DNA from: an uncultured Anaerolineae bacterium
GTDB taxonomy: Bacteria; Chloroflexota; Anaerolineae; Anaerolineales; Villigracilaceae
Direction: 5' to 3'
Length of the DNA stretch: 34,134 nucleotides
Assembly (NCBI GenBank): GCA_903846015.1
Contig: CAIMZS010000058.1
Coordinates: 1-34,134, forward strand
The position numbers and the translations under genes are program-made. The notes under the pieces are model-generated. The model searched no databases. It was not told the origin of the DNA and saw only the letters and a program-made list of their open reading frames with translations. Numbering within the stretch: position 1 is the first letter of the stretch; each line of letters starts with the position of its first letter. Below, in pieces: positions 15,420 to 24,469 of this stretch.

Positions 15420-16550
15420 ATGAAAGTCACTGTATTACAAGAAAACCTTAGCCGCGGCTTGAGCATTGTCTCGCGCGCCGTTTCATCGCGCAGCACTCTG
15501 CCGGTGCTGGCAAATATTCTTATTGCCACCGATGAGGGCCGCTTGCGCCTCTCTGCCACCAACCTGGAATTGGGGATCACCTGCTGGATTGGGGCCAGGA
15601 TTGAAGAAGAAGGCTCGACGACTGTACCGGCGCGCACGCTGTCTGACCTGGTAAGCACCATGCCAGACCCACAGGTGAACCTGACGCTTGACACACGCAC
15701 GCAGACGCTTAACCTGCGGTCGGGGGCCTCGACCAATGATATCAAGGGCATTGATGCGCAGGAGTTCCCACCCCTGCCCGTGCCGGATTTTGAGAACGCG
15801 ATCCAGATCAACGTGAGCGACTTTAAGGAAATGATCCAGCAGGTGGCTTTTGCGTCTTCGACCGATGAAGCCCGCCCGGTGTTGATGGGCGTGTTGGTGA
15901 AGGTGGAAAAAGACACCGTGACGATGGCGGCAGCAGATGGATTCCGGCTTTCAGTGCGATCGGCGACACTTTCGTCGCCAGTAGCACAGATGGTGAGCGC
16001 CATCATCCCCGCGCGCGCGCTGCAGGAACTGGCGCGTATTGCCGCGGACAGCGAGCAAAGCATACAAATGGTGATGCCAAAGGGCCGCGGACAGGTTATT
16101 TTCCGCGTAAAGGATGCCGAGTTGGTTTCGCAATTGATCGATGGAACCTTCCCAGATTACCAGCAGATCATCCCGCGCAATTACAAATCGCGCACGCTGG
16201 TGCCCACCGCGCTGCTGCTGAAGGCTTGCAAGCAGGCTGAGATTTTCGCGCGGGAAGGAACGAATGTGGTCCGCCTGAACATCAAGACCAGCGGAGAACT
16301 GACGCCAGGCGAAATGGAGATTTCTGCCAACAGCGAGGAAACTGGATCGAACGAGACCATCGTGGAAGCGACGGTGGATGGTATTCCACTGCTGATTGCT
16401 TTCAATGTTAAATTTCTACGGGAAGTGTTGGAAGTAATCAAGACACCCAATGTTGCCATCGAGACTTCGGCCGCCAATACGCCGGGCGTGGTCAGGCCGG
16501 TTGGCGATGATAACTTCCTGCATGTAATCATGCCGATGCACCTGGGATAG
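15420..16550 (+). CDS. dnaN: DNA polymerase III beta subunit (sliding clamp)
   Basis: The protein is the ring clamp that tethers the replicative polymerase to DNA. Start MKVTVLQENLSRGLSIVSRAV, then SRSTLPVLANIL, DFKEMIQQVAFASSTDEARPVLMGV at the second domain, and the end GDDNFLHVIMPMHLG are diagnostic. The 376-residue length fits three clamp domains. CAGGAG at 15405-15410 is nine bases from this ATG, so the upstream in-frame ATG at 15399 is rejected. dnaN usually lies beside dnaA and recF; here its neighbours are a DUF5671 protein and a PEP-binding protein, and the origin candidate is about 8 kb downstream. Confidence 0.97.
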   Translation: MKVTVLQENLSRGLSIVSRAVSSRSTLPVLANILIATDEGRLRLSATNLELGITCWIGARIEEEGSTTVPARTLSDLVSTMPDPQVNLTLDTRTQTLNLRSGASTNDIKGIDAQEFPPLPVPDFENAIQINVSDFKEMIQQVAFASSTDEARPVLMGVLVKVEKDTVTMAAADGFRLSVRSATLSSPVAQMVSAIIPARALQELARIAADSEQSIQMVMPKGRGQVIFRVKDAELVSQLIDGTFPDYQQIIPRNYKSRTLVPTALLLKACKQAEIFAREGTNVVRLNIKTSGELTPGEMEISANSEETGSNETIVEATVDGIPLLIAFNVKFLREVLEVIKTPNVAIETSAANTPGVVRPVGDDNFLHVIMPMHLG

Positions 16551-16582
16551 GTCTACACAGGTTATGCTGATTCTGGTTTTGC

Positions 16583-16616
16583 AAGCGCCGGGTTTGTCGC
16601 TCCGGCGCTTTTGATT
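16583..16616 (+). terminator. Terminator of dnaN
   Basis: AAGCGCCGG (16583-16591) pairs with CCGGCGCTT (16602-16610) around a ten-base loop and is followed by TTGATTT. It is a good intrinsic terminator 33 bases after the dnaN stop. Confidence 0.85.
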
Positions 16617-16747
16617 TAGAATTGAGAAACGCGCCAATCTCATAACCTTGAATATTGGAGACATCCCGCTGACCGAGATTGCCACGTGGCGGTGGAATGC
16701 TTATCCCAATGACAAGATTTCATAACCACGAATACAGGTGAATCCAG

Positions 16748-19075
16748 ATGACCCTGCCCAACCCTTCGACCAATCGCGCACTCAATATTTACCTGGCCTT
16801 GACCCAATATCCAATCCTGGCGCCGCGCATCCGTGAAAAAATGCGCCGCGCCTTGTTCATGCGCGGCATCATCATGCAAGATGCCTTTGAGGCTGAGGTG
16901 CGCAAGAAAGCTGTAGATTCCCAAATCAGGGAGGGGTTGCACGATCCTTTTGGAGAGGAATCTTTTGAAATATGGGAACTGCGTCTTGATCACGTGCGCG
17001 CTGCGCTGACAGATTTCTACTTCGCCTATAACCTGCCCTACGATGAGTTTACATCGATCGTGCGGAACACGGTGGGAGAACGCGGCGAAATTCCAAATAT
17101 GATCACATTCAACCCCGAACTTGCTCCGCAGGAGATGCTTTTTGAGCAGGCCGAGATGATCGAACGCCTGCCCATCGAAAAGCGCAAACAGCTCGAGGCG
17201 CGCCTGCAGGAAATTAAGGTGGTGTTGATCCGCACGATGATCAGTGACCAGTTGGCCTATCTGAAGGTGGCCCGACGCTGGTTCACGGTGGATGATCTGA
17301 AGGATATCCGCCAGCATAAGATCGGATACGGCAAGGTGGGTGGAAAATCGGCCGGGATGATGCTGGCCTACCGTATCCTGAGCGAAGTGGCATCCACCCA
17401 GGTGCGGGCTTCTGTGCGGCTGCCACAATCCTATTTCCTGGCTTCAGATGTGTTTTATACTTTTATGTCTGCCAACGGCCTGATCCACTGGGCTGATCAG
17501 AAATACAAACCCGAAGCGCAGATCAGAACAGAATATCCAACGATCGTGAATGAATTTGTCCAGGGAACCTTTCCGCGCGATATCCTGGAGCGCCTGCGCA
17601 CAGTCGTGGAAGATTTCAATGGGCAGCCATTTATCGCACGCTCTTCGAGCCTGCTGGAGGATAACTTCGGGACATCCTTTGCCGGCAAATATGACAGCTT
17701 CTTTTGCCCAAACCAGGGCACGCCCGAGGAAAACCTGGCTGCTCTGACCAATGCGATCGCGCGTATTTATGCGTCCGCCTTGAACCCGAATGCGCTGATC
17801 TACCGCCACCAAAAAGGGTTGGAAGATTACGATGAACGCGTGGCGGTATTGATCCAGCCCGTTCAGGGAGAGAAGTACGGGCACTATTTCCTGCCGCATG
17901 GCGCAGGCGTGGGATTCAGCCACAACCTGTATCGCTGGTCACCACAGATCAAGCGTGAGGCAGGTTTCCTGCGGTTGGTATGGGGCTTGGGAACGCGCGC
18001 GGTGGATACAATTGGCAATGATCACCCGCGCCTGGTGGCGCTGAGTCACCCGCTGCTGCACCCGGCTTCGGCCACCAAGATGATCCGACAGTATTCACAG
18101 CAGTTTGTGGATCTGATCGACCTTGACCAAAACAAACTGGTCACGCTGCCAGTGGACAAGGTGTTTAACCCGCGCTACCCGGCGCTGCGGTATATTGCCC
18201 AGGTGGACGAAGGTGATTACCTGACATCCATCCGCACGAGCACCGCGGATATCAATAACATGGTGGTGACATTTGACGAGATGCTGCGGCGCACACCTTT
18301 CGCCAACACAATGCGCGAGATTCTCACTACACTGGAAAAATACTACGACGGCCCGGTGGATACCGAGTTCACGGTGGAAGTGACCAACCCTCATACGGTT
18401 CATCCAGGGGTGATGATCACCTTGCTGCAGTGCCGCCCGCAAAGCCACATGGCAGGTGATGAAAGCGTGAGTATTCCGAGCGATCTGGATGATGAAAAGA
18501 TTATTTTCTCCAGCCGGCGGATGGTGCCGCATGGCTCGGTAAAGGACATTCGCTATGTGATGTTCGTCACCCCGGAGGGTTATTTCAGCCTGCCGTCCCA
18601 GACGGACCGCACCCGGTTAGAGCGTGCCATCGCACAGGTAAACGTGGCGCTCAAGGATCAGGTTTTCATCTGCATCGGGCCGGGACGCTGGGGAACATCC
18701 ACTCCAGACCTGGGCGTGCACGTGGCTTACGGTGATATCTACAATACGCGCGCGCTGATCGAACTTTCCGGACAGGATGTGGGTACTTCACCGGAACCAT
18801 CGTTTGGAACACACTTCTTCCAGGACCTGATGGAGGCGCACATCTACCCATTGGCGATCAACCTGGACGACAATGATGTGATCTTCAACCCGGATTTCTT
18901 CTATTCAACCCCCAACCATATCTCGGAGTGGTGTACTTTGACAGACGAGAACCTGATCAATACGCTGCGTCTGGTGGATGTGCATGATTTTGCATCCAAC
19001 CAGCTGCTGACGCTTGTGATGGATGACGACGAAGGCCGCGCCGTAGGTTATCTGGAAAAAGAAAAAGAGGAGTAA
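16748..19075 (+). CDS. PEP/pyruvate-binding domain protein (PPDK N-terminal type)
   Basis: This 775-residue protein has the ATP-grasp nucleotide-binding half of pyruvate phosphate dikinase or PEP synthase. The diagnostic block begins GKVGGKSAGMMLAYRIL near residue 195, followed by ARSSSLLEDNFGTSFAGKYDSFF near 297 and VLIQPVQGEKYG near 365. I cannot find the swivelling phosphohistidine domain or the TIM-barrel PEP-binding domain, so it is not a complete PPDK or PpsA. The first 190 residues and the last 250 are unassigned. It is likely a kinase-like protein acting on a separate partner; the substrate is unknown. Its stop is three bases before the YqcC-like gene. No strong Shine-Dalgarno is seen (CAGGTG). 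Confidence 0.8.
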   Translation: MTLPNPSTNRALNIYLALTQYPILAPRIREKMRRALFMRGIIMQDAFEAEVRKKAVDSQIREGLHDPFGEESFEIWELRLDHVRAALTDFYFAYNLPYDEFTSIVRNTVGERGEIPNMITFNPELAPQEMLFEQAEMIERLPIEKRKQLEARLQEIKVVLIRTMISDQLAYLKVARRWFTVDDLKDIRQHKIGYGKVGGKSAGMMLAYRILSEVASTQVRASVRLPQSYFLASDVFYTFMSANGLIHWADQKYKPEAQIRTEYPTIVNEFVQGTFPRDILERLRTVVEDFNGQPFIARSSSLLEDNFGTSFAGKYDSFFCPNQGTPEENLAALTNAIARIYASALNPNALIYRHQKGLEDYDERVAVLIQPVQGEKYGHYFLPHGAGVGFSHNLYRWSPQIKREAGFLRLVWGLGTRAVDTIGNDHPRLVALSHPLLHPASATKMIRQYSQQFVDLIDLDQNKLVTLPVDKVFNPRYPALRYIAQVDEGDYLTSIRTSTADINNMVVTFDEMLRRTPFANTMREILTTLEKYYDGPVDTEFTVEVTNPHTVHPGVMITLLQCRPQSHMAGDESVSIPSDLDDEKIIFSSRRMVPHGSVKDIRYVMFVTPEGYFSLPSQTDRTRLERAIAQVNVALKDQVFICIGPGRWGTSTPDLGVHVAYGDIYNTRALIELSGQDVGTSPEPSFGTHFFQDLMEAHIYPLAINLDDNDVIFNPDFFYSTPNHISEWCTLTDENLINTLRLVDVHDFASNQLLTLVMDDDEGRAVGYLEKEKEE

Positions 19076-19078
19076 GCC

Positions 19079-19420
19079 ATGCTGCCAGAAAATTTTTCAA
19101 AAAACCTTTCTGTTGAAGTGGCAAAAATACGGTCAGAATTGGAAGAAGAAATGAAGAGAAGCGGCTATTGGAGCCAGGGAGACTTGTCCGAAGAAGCGTA
19201 TCACTTCCGGCAGGCCTTTGCGATGGATACGATGGCATTTCCCCAATGGCTGCAATTCATCCTGATCCCCAGGGTGGATGAAATCCTGGGAAAAAATGGG
19301 TCATTCCCAACCGAAAGCATGGTAGCGGCACAGGCTGTTCGAGAATTTGATGGAGACGATAACGCGGGGCAGTTGGTAAGCCTGTTGAGTCAATTCGATG
19401 CGTTGATCAATAGGGGGTAG
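19079..19420 (+). CDS. YqcC-like (DUF446) small protein
   Basis: The 113-residue protein matches the YqcC family: a helical N-terminus followed by QAFAMDTMAFPQWLQFILIPR, VDEILGKNGSFPTESMV and a closing leucine-rich helix LVSLLSQFDALI. The W-L-Q-x-x-x-I-P-R core is the hallmark. In gamma-proteobacteria yqcC neighbours the tRNA pseudouridine synthase gene truC; its function is not settled. Here it follows the PEP-binding gene by three bases, so the two are co-transcribed. It converges on the glycosyltransferase gene with only three bases between the two stop codons. Confidence 0.7.
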   Translation: MLPENFSKNLSVEVAKIRSELEEEMKRSGYWSQGDLSEEAYHFRQAFAMDTMAFPQWLQFILIPRVDEILGKNGSFPTESMVAAQAVREFDGDDNAGQLVSLLSQFDALINRG

Positions 19421-19423
19421 GCG

Positions 19424-20869
19424 CTACTGGCCTATTTTATAGACCGTGAAGCGTTTGTTAGCATAAACTTTTTCAAGCCTGACGGCCGGGTTGCAAGATG
19501 CGACCTGGTCGGGCGAGATCTGGCCATTATCGGCCATTTTTTCGTGAATGACGACGTAATCGCCCTTGACAAGATCGGAGCAGCGCCCGGTCATAAAGGA
19601 ATCCCGCCCGGTGAAAAGCCGCAAGGCGCGAGGGCGGACAAAGATGACAATACTATCTGCGGCTGTCTTTTCACGGATATAGGCGAAGACCTCGGAGCTG
19701 ATTGGGTCAAAAGGACCGTTAATAACACGCCCGTTGGACATGTTGGTAAAAGCTGAGGTGACGCTGACAGACAGGCACAGCAGCAGGGCCAACCCCCAAA
19801 AACCACGCGCGGCGCTAAGCGCCCACGGCTGCCAACCAGATTTAAGACGCGCAATGCCAAGACGCATACCGTCCAATGAACTGATGAAAAGAACAGGCAA
19901 TATCGGGTAAATAAAGCGCAGCCCCTGGCGCTCTGGCCAGACAATGAAAAGAATGAGGGTCAACAGACCGTAAATATGCAAGGACGCATCCCGCCAGGCG
20001 CGGAGGAAAAGGCTGAGCAGTGCAAAAAACGCCGTGATGAGGTAGAAGATCACACCACCAGGAACATGATCAAATGTCCAGGCGGGCAGCCACAAGTAGT
20101 AGGTCACATTATCCAGCAGACGCTGAGGCGTGAACAGGGAAAAGTGATCAAAGTACGATTCCTGCCCACCGGGAAACACAACGAACTGCAAACCCGTCAA
20201 CAGCGCAAATGTCAGCACGGGAACGGCAGCTTTGCGCAGGGCAATTTGCCAACGAGGCCAATGGAAAACCAGCGGTGAAATCAGCAGTGGAGCCAGCAGC
20301 AAGATACCGCTGGTTCGGATGAAGAAAGCCGCGAAGACGGCGACACCGCAAGCCAGTGCGGATAATGTTTTACCGCGCGGAAGATGATCGATGAGCGTAA
20401 GGCTAAGGGTGGAGAATGCCAGAAAGGGAATATCTGAGAGGATCAGGTCATTGGCGGCCAGCAGGGCCGGGATAGCACCCAAAACACCCGCAAGAAGCAG
20501 AGCATCTGCATCCGGCAGGCGGGTGCGCGCCAGGAGGGTAAACGCTACAAGGAAGAGTGCATAAAAAAAAACGCTGACCAGTTTGAGAGCCAGGGGGCTA
20601 ATGCCAAAAAGGGCAATCACTGGAGCGAGCAGCAGCGGAAATCCCCACGGATATGCCACTGGCCCGGGTGAATAGGATGAGTTTTGAATGGTGAAGGCGT
20701 TGTGATGGGTGAAATCGCTCATCTGCCAGACCAGGATGCTTTTGGCCTGCATCAGATAGGCGGCAAAGTCGTCCGGCCATGTCTGCCCGCGCGTGAGCAT
20801 GAAAAAGCTGAGCATGCTCGAGACCAGCACGATCAGCCCCAGAAACAACGGGAAGCGCTTGTTCATCAT
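19424..20869 (-). CDS. GT39-like membrane glycosyltransferase (ArnT/PMT type)
   Basis: The 481-residue protein has about ten to eleven membrane helices and a short soluble C-terminus. The first external loop contains GQTWPDDFAAYLMQAKSILV, matching the acidic-pair-then-Tyr region of GT-C enzymes that use polyprenyl-phosphate sugars. Later loops have DLILSDIPFLAFSTLSLTLI and PERQGLRFIYPILPVLFI, also typical of the dolichyl-phosphate-mannose type family. It would add a sugar to a lipid or protein on the outer face of the membrane; donor and acceptor are unknown. The ATG at 20869 lies one base after the histidine kinase stop, indicating coupled translation. The frame is open further upstream, but that part lies inside the kinase gene. 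Confidence 0.8.
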   Translation of the reverse strand: MMNKRFPLFLGLIVLVSSMLSFFMLTRGQTWPDDFAAYLMQAKSILVWQMSDFTHHNAFTIQNSSYSPGPVAYPWGFPLLLAPVIALFGISPLALKLVSVFFYALFLVAFTLLARTRLPDADALLLAGVLGAIPALLAANDLILSDIPFLAFSTLSLTLIDHLPRGKTLSALACGVAVFAAFFIRTSGILLLAPLLISPLVFHWPRWQIALRKAAVPVLTFALLTGLQFVVFPGGQESYFDHFSLFTPQRLLDNVTYYLWLPAWTFDHVPGGVIFYLITAFFALLSLFLRAWRDASLHIYGLLTLILFIVWPERQGLRFIYPILPVLFISSLDGMRLGIARLKSGWQPWALSAARGFWGLALLLCLSVSVTSAFTNMSNGRVINGPFDPISSEVFAYIREKTAADSIVIFVRPRALRLFTGRDSFMTGRCSDLVKGDYVVIHEKMADNGQISPDQVASCNPAVRLEKVYANKRFTVYKIGQ

Positions 20870-20870
20870 T

Positions 20871-22148
20871 TTATGGCTGCTTGTTTCTGTGAGAGGCCAG
20901 CAGCGCGGAACTGCCTGCCAGTGGCATGAGAACACGGATGATAGTACCCATGCCAGGCCCATCGCTTTCAGCCAGGATACGGCCTCCCAGAGTCTCAATC
21001 AGCCCTTTTGCAATGGTAAGCCCAATCCCAAGACCACCGTAGCGGCGGGTGGTGTGCGCTTCCACCTGGTAAAACTCCTGGAATATGCGGGTCAATTGAT
21101 CGGGAGCCAGCCCGATGCCGGTATCGCGCACCCAGGCGACAACACTGCCTCCGCTTTGGATGGCGCCGACCGTGATGGTGCCGCCCGGTGGGGTAAAACG
21201 GATGGCATTGTTGATAATGTTAACAAAAGCCGGGGTAAGTTTTTCGGGGTCAGCGGTCACAAGCAGGGGCTGCGCAGGCAAGTCGAAAACAATCGTTTGA
21301 TGTCTGTCCTCGGCGAGATGACGCATTTCCTCCAAAGCCGTCACCAGAACAGCCTGGATCGCTACCGCCCGTAGATTTAAGGTCATACTATTGGCCTGCA
21401 GGACGTGCAGGCTGGTCATGGCTTCAATAACCGAGCGCATCTGCCCGGCGGCTGTCAGGACTCTTTCGGCATTTTCCGAGATTTCGCCATCGTTTTCTGC
21501 CTGTAGAAACGAGGCGTAACCGATGATCATACCCAGGGGGGTGCGCAGTTCATGAGAAGCGAGCGCCAAAAAGTTGCTTTTTAAACGGTCTGTCTCGCTG
21601 ATCTCTTCGTTGGCTTTTTGCAAGGCGTGGATCAGGCGGGCATTGTAAACAGCGACAGCCGCTTGCGAAGCCAACACGGAGAGCAGGCGCTGTTCGGTTT
21701 GGGTAAAGTTACCATTCTTATGGTTAAGCGCCTCCAAAACCCCCACGCCTGTTTCACGAATACGCATGGGCACGCCCATAAAAGAGCGCACATTAAAGTT
21801 TAGCTGCTGGCTGACGGTTGTAAAGTGGCGCGGATCCTGGCTCACATCGTTAATCAAGATTGGCTCGTCTTTCAGGAAGATGGCGCCAGCCAATGAGCCT
21901 TCAAGCGGTACAAGTGTTTGGGAGGCTTGATGCGTGTTAACACCCGTGGAAGCGGCAAAGAAGAGCCGGTTACGTTTTTCATCATAAAGCAGCAGCGAAG
22001 CAGCTTCACACTCCAGCATTTCGACCGCGCACTTGATAATGTACTCAAGTAAATCATCAAGATCGAGGGTGGAGTTGAGCGTAAGGCTGATCTCCATTAA
22101 ACGAGCTAGCTGCCTGGATTCCATGCTGAACGGCTGGGAATTACTCAT
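20871..22148 (-). CDS. GAF-domain sensor histidine kinase
   Basis: The 425-residue protein is probably cytoplasmic, as no membrane helix is seen. Residues 25-175 form a GAF sensor domain (SLTLNSTLDLDDLLEYI ... FMGVPMR ... VLEALNHKNG). A short coiled coil leads to the HisKA domain with the phosphorylated His199 in LASHELRTPLG. The catalytic ATPase domain shows the N box FVNIINNAIRF (310-314), G1 box DTGIGL (342-347) and G2 box GLGIGL (372-377). No response regulator gene is nearby, so its partner lies elsewhere. GAGG, seven bases before the ATG, supports the start. It sits 28 bases after the lamin-tail gene and directly before the glycosyltransferase gene. Confidence 0.93.
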   Translation of the reverse strand: MSNSQPFSMESRQLARLMEISLTLNSTLDLDDLLEYIIKCAVEMLECEAASLLLYDEKRNRLFFAASTGVNTHQASQTLVPLEGSLAGAIFLKDEPILINDVSQDPRHFTTVSQQLNFNVRSFMGVPMRIRETGVGVLEALNHKNGNFTQTEQRLLSVLASQAAVAVYNARLIHALQKANEEISETDRLKSNFLALASHELRTPLGMIIGYASFLQAENDGEISENAERVLTAAGQMRSVIEAMTSLHVLQANSMTLNLRAVAIQAVLVTALEEMRHLAEDRHQTIVFDLPAQPLLVTADPEKLTPAFVNIINNAIRFTPPGGTITVGAIQSGGSVVAWVRDTGIGLAPDQLTRIFQEFYQVEAHTTRRYGGLGIGLTIAKGLIETLGGRILAESDGPGMGTIIRVLMPLAGSSALLASHRNKQP

Positions 22149-22176
22149 GTTTTAGCCTCAGCCCATAGGGCGCGCA

Positions 22177-23784
22177 TTATTGCAAAATATAGGTTTCCGT
22201 ATCGACTTCAAAAAAGCGCGGGTAATCAGGGGAAGAATCATCCCAGAGAGCTGAGCTCCATATTGAAGAACCCAGCGGGTCACATTCTGCGAGCCCCACA
22301 CCCAGCGGAAGTTTTTTCGACAGGCAGATGGGCGCTTCGACACGATTCCCGATAAAAGCGCTTTCAGCGGGCCGGTTGGCTGTCGCGATGGTGGGAGCGC
22401 AACCAAACATCCAGTTATGGCCTCCATCCGGGAAGCGGCACCAGGTCTGGTCGGGAATCTCAACAACGCCGTAGGAAAATGCATCTAAAATTTGACCGGT
22501 ATTTTTGAATAGACGGACGCTATCGCCGCCATTGCTGAGCAGGATGCCAGTTTGAGATGCAAAAAACACCATGTGGGTCTTTGGCTGCATGGTAACACTG
22601 CCAGGGATGGTATAGGGCGATGAATCGCCTTCACGATCATCCAATCGCCAGCCGCTGATGGAAACGGGCAGAGGGCTGAGATTGATAAGCTCGATATACT
22701 CATCACCCTGGTCTATGGTGCCGTCTCCGTTCCAATCAAAGCGCGGCTGAGTAAGAAACTCATTGATGACAATGCTGGATGGAGGCGTGTGGTTGGGGGT
22801 ACGCGTTGGTGTGGGCGAAATGTACCCCTTTGGGGTGACGGTTGGCAAACGTGTGGGCGTACGCGTGGGAGTCAGCGTGCGTGTGGGCGTGGGCGTGACG
22901 GAATAGGCCCAGTTGGGCTGACCCGGTGAGCCACAAATCTTGCTGCCATCGCGGCTAAGGTAATAAACCAAACTACCATTATTGGTAAACCAGGCCGCCG
23001 GGCCGTCGGGCGCATCCGGCCGGCTGCGTTCCATTGTACAGCGGGTGGTGGCATTGCCTGCCGGCCAAATGAATAGATTATCGGTATAGTCATTGGCGGT
23101 ATCCACCTCGAAACCTTCAGAATTAACCAGTTGAAGCTTGGCGGCAATGTCGCTGAGCTGGGCGCCTGAGTAGGTCAGGTTTGGAATGATGACAGTGTTA
23201 TTGTTGAGATCCTTGATTGATTTACCGTCGCCTCTTTCTATCAGGTAAAAACTACCAGGGGCAACAACCCCCTCCAGACGGATAATCAAGGTGCCATCCT
23301 TGGTGCGCAACTGCCAACCAGTGCCAGAAGAAAGATCGACTGGCGGAGCATCGGGAGGATTGTACAACTCGATCCACTCATCGGCAGCAGTCTGTGTGCT
23401 GGCTCTGTTTCCCATCCATGCGACTTCATTGATAATGAGATGAGAAACGTGTGTTGGCGTAATGGTGGGGGCCTCGGATGGGGTCAGAGTGATCGTGGAA
23501 GTACGCGTGTTAACGACTGTACGAGTAACGGTGGCTGTTCGCGTAGCGGTAGCCGTGCGCGTAATAGTAGGGGTAGACGTAATGGTGGGGGTGGGTGTAA
23601 TGGTCGCTGTTCGCGTGGGTGTCTTTGTATCTGATTTTGCCGCAGCAGATGCAGCCAGGGCGCCGACAGGCTGAGTGAACACTATCAGAATCGCCCAGAA
23701 TGCCAGGATGAAAAATCCGGCAGCAATCCGATGAGAGCGGCAGTTTAATGGATCACGCCAATGAGAAAACCGAGATGCAAACAA
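22177..23784 (-). CDS. Secreted two-domain lamin-tail protein with Thr/Pro linkers
   Basis: The N-terminus is basic and followed by one hydrophobic helix (IAAGFFILAFWAILIVFTQP), a signal peptide or anchor. A linker of about 60 residues rich in TPT and TRTAT repeats follows. Lamin-tail domain 1 starts LIINEVAWMGNRAS with DEWIELYNP; a second TPTPTRTLTPTRTPT linker of about 50 residues follows; lamin-tail domain 2 starts SIVINEFLTQPRFDWNGDG with DEYIELINLS. These Ig-like domains are common in cell-surface proteins and secreted nucleases, but no nuclease domain is present here. The start is a TTG at 23784 with AGAGG about nine bases upstream; no better-placed ATG is seen. The linkers are low-complexity at DNA level (about 22800-22895 and 23440-23640). 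Confidence 0.8.
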   Translation of the reverse strand: MFASRFSHWRDPLNCRSHRIAAGFFILAFWAILIVFTQPVGALAASAAAKSDTKTPTRTATITPTPTITSTPTITRTATATRTATVTRTVVNTRTSTITLTPSEAPTITPTHVSHLIINEVAWMGNRASTQTAADEWIELYNPPDAPPVDLSSGTGWQLRTKDGTLIIRLEGVVAPGSFYLIERGDGKSIKDLNNNTVIIPNLTYSGAQLSDIAAKLQLVNSEGFEVDTANDYTDNLFIWPAGNATTRCTMERSRPDAPDGPAAWFTNNGSLVYYLSRDGSKICGSPGQPNWAYSVTPTPTRTLTPTRTPTRLPTVTPKGYISPTPTRTPNHTPPSSIVINEFLTQPRFDWNGDGTIDQGDEYIELINLSPLPVSISGWRLDDREGDSSPYTIPGSVTMQPKTHMVFFASQTGILLSNGGDSVRLFKNTGQILDAFSYGVVEIPDQTWCRFPDGGHNWMFGCAPTIATANRPAESAFIGNRVEAPICLSKKLPLGVGLAECDPLGSSIWSSALWDDSSPDYPRFFEVDTETYILQ

Positions 23785-23813
23785 TAGAAGAAACCTCTGT
23801 GGATATTAAACCA

Positions 23814-23841
23814 CAAAAAAAGCCGGGATGAAAAACCCGGC
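23814..23841 (-). terminator. Terminator downstream of spoVS
   Basis: Read on the minus strand, GCCGGG pairs with CCCGGC around eight bases and runs into seven or more T (positions 23821 down to 23814). It lies about 130 bases after the spoVS stop and 30 bases before the lamin-tail gene start, separating the two units. Confidence 0.8.
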
Positions 23842-23972
23842 CAATATGGCCACAAGATAATACCTTTACCACCGAAAAAAAGTGTGGCACATATCATACC
23901 GCGCCCAGATTGGGGCGCGATTGATCCCAAAAAAAAAAGGAAGCTCAGAATCAACTGGGCCGCGCTGTTTTT

Positions 23973-24233
23973 CTAACGCGGCTCAACCACTAACTTGATC
24001 GCAGTGCGAACCTTTCCTTCAATATCAACATCCACAAATTCGGGTACACATACCACGTGAATTTCATCGCCTTTGAGATAACCGGTAGCCAGAGCCAGCG
24101 CTTTGACAGCCTGGTTCACTGCGCCAGCACCGATCGCCTGTACCTCGGCGCGTTTGTGTTCTCGAACAACGCCAGCAATTGCCCCAGCTACGGCGGATGT
24201 GCGGGAGTTCGCTGAAACTTTGATCATGTCCAT
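23973..24233 (-). CDS. spoVS: Stage V sporulation protein S
   Basis: The 86-residue protein matches SpoVS, a small Alba-fold protein known to affect sporulation and septation in Bacillus and also present in non-sporulating phyla such as Thermus and Chloroflexota. Core blocks are MIKVSANSRTSAVAGAIAGVV, then AIGAGAVNQAVKALALATGYL and IEGKVRTAIKLVVEPR, spanning the full family length. AAGGGAG lies upstream of the ATG at 24233. A Met two residues later is the alternative. It is transcribed away from the origin candidate from its own promoter. The family's nucleic-acid-binding fold makes a local role in chromosome or cell-cycle control conceivable but unproven. Confidence 0.92.
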   Translation of the reverse strand: MDMIKVSANSRTSAVAGAIAGVVREHKRAEVQAIGAGAVNQAVKALALATGYLKGDEIHVVCVPEFVDVDIEGKVRTAIKLVVEPR

Positions 24234-24284
24234 GTTGACTCTCCCTTTCAAATCAATATGAGAGGCTTGATATAGTCTATAAAG

Positions 24285-24313
24285 ATTGTACAAGATTCTC
24301 AATATCATTTCAA
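24285..24313 (-). promoter_or_regulatory. Promoter of spoVS
   Basis: On the minus strand TTGAAA (24313-24308) and TACAAT (24290-24285) are separated by exactly 17 bases. Transcription would start near 24278, about 45 bases before the spoVS ATG. Confidence 0.7.
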
Positions 24314-24469
24314 GCGTTTTTTGGAATGGATGGTAACTTGTTATTGAATATTAGTGAAATATCATCCAGATACTTGCCTATAAGGGGAGAGCAAAGTATC
24401 CTGATTAGATGCAGGACTTGCAAGGCGGTTTTGTTTTTTTGTTTCTTTCTTTCTCTCTTTGTTTCATAG

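Noticed and set aside
15300..15420. An origin of replication just upstream of dnaN
   Set aside because: TTATCC words occur but no true DnaA box (TTATCCACA or close) is present, while six lie at 24501-24787.
16650..16725. A short plus-strand frame giving NIGDIPLTEIATWRWNAYP before a stop
   Set aside because: It looks protein-like but lacks a start codon with a binding site and is too short to judge; it may be a remnant or part of the next gene's leader.
22795..23640. The low-complexity tracts as a CRISPR or satellite array
   Set aside because: They are in frame within the lamin-tail gene and encode Thr/Pro linkers; the units are short and irregular.
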